Assembly (NCBI RefSeq): GCF_000006445.2
Contig: NC_006048.2
Coordinates: forward strand, 1,922,001-1,986,000
DNA: 64,000 nucleotides
DNA from: Debaryomyces hansenii CBS767
Taxonomy: Eukaryota > Ascomycota > Pichiomycetes > Serinales > Debaryomycetaceae
Direction of reading: 5' to 3'
Part shown: piece by piece, positions 62,401-64,000 of the stretch
Layout: every line of letters begins with the position of its first letter
How positions within the stretch are numbered: position 1 is the stretch's first letter
Notes under the pieces: model-generated
Told to the model about the DNA's origin: nothing
Seen by the model: the letters and a program-made list of their open reading frames with translations, nothing else
Database searches by the model: none
Program-made: the position numbers and the translations under genes

Positions 62401-64000
62401 GATACGGACAACCAGAGTTAGGATCAGATCATCCAAAGTAACGTTGCATAAGTTTTATTTCTTGATTGCCTCTTGTAATTTTCAATGCTATGATGAGGAA
62501 TATCGAGAAAAAATCAATAAATTGAAGCTAAGTAATATGCCTCTGTCGGACGCTTTGAATATTTTTGAAAAAGAGAATAAAAATACGAAGGAGATATCTA
62601 CCCTCATAAGTGGAATGCCAATTGAAATGTTTAATATTGTAAAAGCAGATGAGTTTGATGGATTCTCACCAGATCCAGATTCACCAGAAAATGAGTTGCA
62701 GATCGCAAAGCACAAGTTCTTGGAACTGAAATATTATGAGCTTGCGGAAAAAACTAGACAAGATATATTAAAGGGATCAATTGATGCCGTTAGTAAAACC
62801 GTGGATGCTAAAATTACTTCTCGGGTATGGTATAATAAAAGTGGTTCCAAATTTGTTGACACTGGACTATCGTTATTACCAAAGACGTCAAAGAAATTCT
62901 TCAATGTATTACCACTCATAGAAATTGACTCATTAAAGAGTTATATTGTCGGAATGAAGTCTAAGTTCTATTTTGAAAAGTTTGAGAAATTGACAGCTCA
63001 GTTAAACGTTCAATGTGAGGTTATTAATAATTGGATGAATGAATTGATCAGAATACTATGTAAACCTTTGTTGAGTCATGATAAAACACCGGATGGTGAA
63101 GAATATGAGGGATCTATTGAAGATCAAGATAAAGCGTCATGTTATTTGAATGTAATATCAGAGATTTTAATAGATCGTAATGAATTTATTGTTGGTGATG
63201 AAAACTCCATTAAGATGAATATTTTAAAAGTAAATCAACTTCCTAATGAATCACATTCTGAGGCCAACAGAATAAATAGTACAATATTCTTAAAAGAACT
63301 CGAGGAAACTAGAAGAAATGTCAAGCCGATATGTAAGAGCTCATTACAAGAGCTTGTTTTCAATATTAAAGATATCGAGGCAGAACTAAAGGATGAGGTG
63401 TTTTTAGACGAAGGTTCTAAACAGATTGAATACGACTTGTTCAAGAAAATAAGTGAAAGAGTTAGGACTATATTTGCAAACCAGAAGCTAGCACAAGTCT
63501 TGTTTCAAAAGGAATTGAATTTGAGTTGTAACTCGGTGTTCAATAGTCGTATTGAATATTTCAAGCAGTTACAACAAATTTCGGATAGTGTTCAACCAAG
63601 AGGGTTTGATTTCCTGCGAGATGATTTATCCTATGACATTATAATAGGAGAGCAAGAGAAACGATTGTTGGACTACACAGAGATTAATTCATCCATGGGT
63701 AAAGCAATTTCTAAATTTAGATATTTGCAAACGTTAATCAAGAAGGATGATAATTTACAAAAAGCGCACCTTAATGAAGAAGAAGAAGAGCTAATGTGTA
63801 TCATTTGCAGATCAACTATTACTATCGGATCGTTGACCCAATGTGGTCATAAATATTGTAAAGAATGTTTAGAGCTTTGGCTAAGGAACCAAAAAACTTG
63901 TCCAATGTGTAAACATGCGATAAATGTATCAACTGTCTACAATTTCACTCACCATAAGCCAAATTTGAAAGCAAATGCTGTGGATAATACAGGAAATCAT
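59459..64000 (+). CDS. IRC20: SNF2/RING ubiquitin ligase Irc20, 3' end outside window
   Basis: The frame is open from the ATG at 59459 to the window end, 1514 codons, so the gene is partial. SNF2 lobe 1 begins near residue 422 (QGLLAEEMGLGKTVEITTLV) and has the DEAH-box variant DEVQ at 666-669, followed by WGVSGTPIKKD. A helical region of several hundred residues is inserted before a C3HC4 RING at 1447-1487 (CIICRSTITIGSLTQCGH, CPMCK). The second helicase lobe must lie beyond 64000. This arrangement is shared by yeast Irc20 (1556 residues) and human SHPRH. Irc20 is a nuclear DNA-dependent ATPase and E3 ligase linked to double-strand break repair and recombination outcome. The S. cerevisiae neighbour RCK2 is also adjacent here. 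Confidence 0.92.
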   Translation, partial: MSGLTSDPMSGFYPDYDESLIIHFDPEYLITFANHKSQGHLTKDQNRHKKRKRTYHRDIGIHELQYENTDNRNPKQTDEDHSQIKNRDESEWIEITNKNLHFECVSPIDLSLMVYGSTGFREIEPSVYEFVTEDIKLNFEMDEPLLGIKNKNMAKLKSKLLLSLNIKNNSEKNTLSLLELLRNEVAILNLPSSRINSDSLQFSGPGIKLIFDANRNQINVNVFYGIYLKGDISGRFPVDIINKIAALISMTSSPLPTLDDLSSVSDNNPHDPTTPQLFYKSISENTAAIPLIERPFDIPELDTNLLRFQRRTVNWLIEKEGMRYDWNTNRCVQSSIIDLDLVKLLSDYFGDQNIDFEELDNKVSAFLNKLCFGWNRITHHDGVFWFNKYTGNLNSRYRTYKFVLDYYNDLNNRKSESVLPAQGLLAEEMGLGKTVEITTLVLMNQRPIDTVNEPIQIQLQSFGDMKTVIKAKTTLIIAPDSILKQWNEEIVHLAPSLAVTIYNGIDKYPKLENNAAMIAEYLRRFDVVFTTYSTISKELDYALYSSRNKPTRNSSKRKASYFDNGDTRNDNISEGDESTNEATDNTMDREALLKDYKAMFQLSLQSQKPKVANEKSSESQHETDYEKALQDELHLAMKHNRIADIYNSHEYQSPLMLTHFWRVVLDEVQMVSSRLSRAFQSAALIPRFHAWGVSGTPIKKDFSDLHSILRFLKFQPFSGALSKNSWATLTTVDGSLTNKDFIKLWNQISLRHTKAMVHDDIKLPPQSRVLMTIPFTPVEQENYNQMFEECLAAICLDSNGNPVLSDWEPSSTVLAYMRYWLVRLRQVCCNPQIGKLNLNSKKYKSKNYNSRVVTTALQLKTLENVLDDMLIKASDQISTAESLIIQIYIDAAQFQEYVLLPEKALDFLQIGLLGTKHILYRLKLILAKYIKEYADYRMRFNLKPIDMDEDIEGEDDDIDINDSYTSSMDGIRDTLIKYQDKIRTTRVRIRSSKVTLHKFYFLIASCNFQCYDEEYREKINKLKLSNMPLSDALNIFEKENKNTKEISTLISGMPIEMFNIVKADEFDGFSPDPDSPENELQIAKHKFLELKYYELAEKTRQDILKGSIDAVSKTVDAKITSRVWYNKSGSKFVDTGLSLLPKTSKKFFNVLPLIEIDSLKSYIVGMKSKFYFEKFEKLTAQLNVQCEVINNWMNELIRILCKPLLSHDKTPDGEEYEGSIEDQDKASCYLNVISEILIDRNEFIVGDENSIKMNILKVNQLPNESHSEANRINSTIFLKELEETRRNVKPICKSSLQELVFNIKDIEAELKDEVFLDEGSKQIEYDLFKKISERVRTIFANQKLAQVLFQKELNLSCNSVFNSRIEYFKQLQQISDSVQPRGFDFLRDDLSYDIIIGEQEKRLLDYTEINSSMGKAISKFRYLQTLIKKDDNLQKAHLNEEEEELMCIICRSTITIGSLTQCGHKYCKECLELWLRNQKTCPMCKHAINVSTVYNFTHHKPNLKANAVDNTGNH

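Overview
This window is nuclear DNA of a budding yeast from the CTG (CUG-Ser) clade. It is AT-rich, tightly packed with mostly intronless genes, and every recognisable product has a Saccharomycotina relative. Three observations point to this clade: a complex I subunit (NDUFB8-type) that Saccharomyces lacks; a one-piece succinyl-CoA:3-ketoacid-type CoA transferase plus a ring-cleavage dioxygenase, both missing from S. cerevisiae; and CTG codons at sites where the protein family expects serine (MSC7 residue 165, MEK1 FHA domain). Base composition and gene content would fit Debaryomyces or a close relative, but the species cannot be fixed from sequence alone. Products given here should be read with CTG = Ser.

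Layout. 0-8 kb: MSC7, VMA10 and SWR1. 8-11.2 kb: two small mitochondrial genes and the meiotic kinase MEK1, which is split by one short intron. 11.3-24 kb: NAM8, a G-patch protein (CMG1-like), MED4, HEM15, ALE1, YCS4, TAF4 and RCL1. 25-38 kb: TOR kinase, ARP3, CCT5, LIA1 and RPA12. 38.5-46.8 kb: five adjacent genes that look like an aromatic-acid catabolic cluster (flavin-reductase-like protein, catabolic type II 3-dehydroquinase, hydroxyquinol-type intradiol dioxygenase, 3-oxoacid/3-oxoadipate CoA transferase, Zn2Cys6 regulator). 46.9-59 kb: ADD66, an AFT-type factor, an unrecognised gene, MNP1, RPB9, the PKA catalytic subunit, an NRAMP metal transporter, PYP1 and RCK2. 59.5-64 kb: IRC20, cut off by the window end.

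Most genes are housekeeping. Many neighbours are also neighbours in S. cerevisiae, though with changed orientation: MSC7/VMA10; MED4/ALE1/HEM15; CMG1/YCS4; TOR/ARP3/CCT5/RPA12 with LIA1; AFT/RPB9/MNP1; RCK2/IRC20. This supports the ortholog calls and shows a history of small local inversions.

The accessory part is the 38.5-46.8 kb cluster. A catabolic dehydroquinase, a ring-opening dioxygenase and a CoA transferase fit a quinate/hydroxyaromatic to 3-oxoadipate route, with the adjacent zinc-cluster protein as the likely regulator. All four intergenic regions of the cluster carry CGG/CCG-containing short motifs, two of which (CGGATAA and ATTTCCGAA) recur between promoters. I found no tRNA, rRNA, transposon, LTR or CRISPR array.
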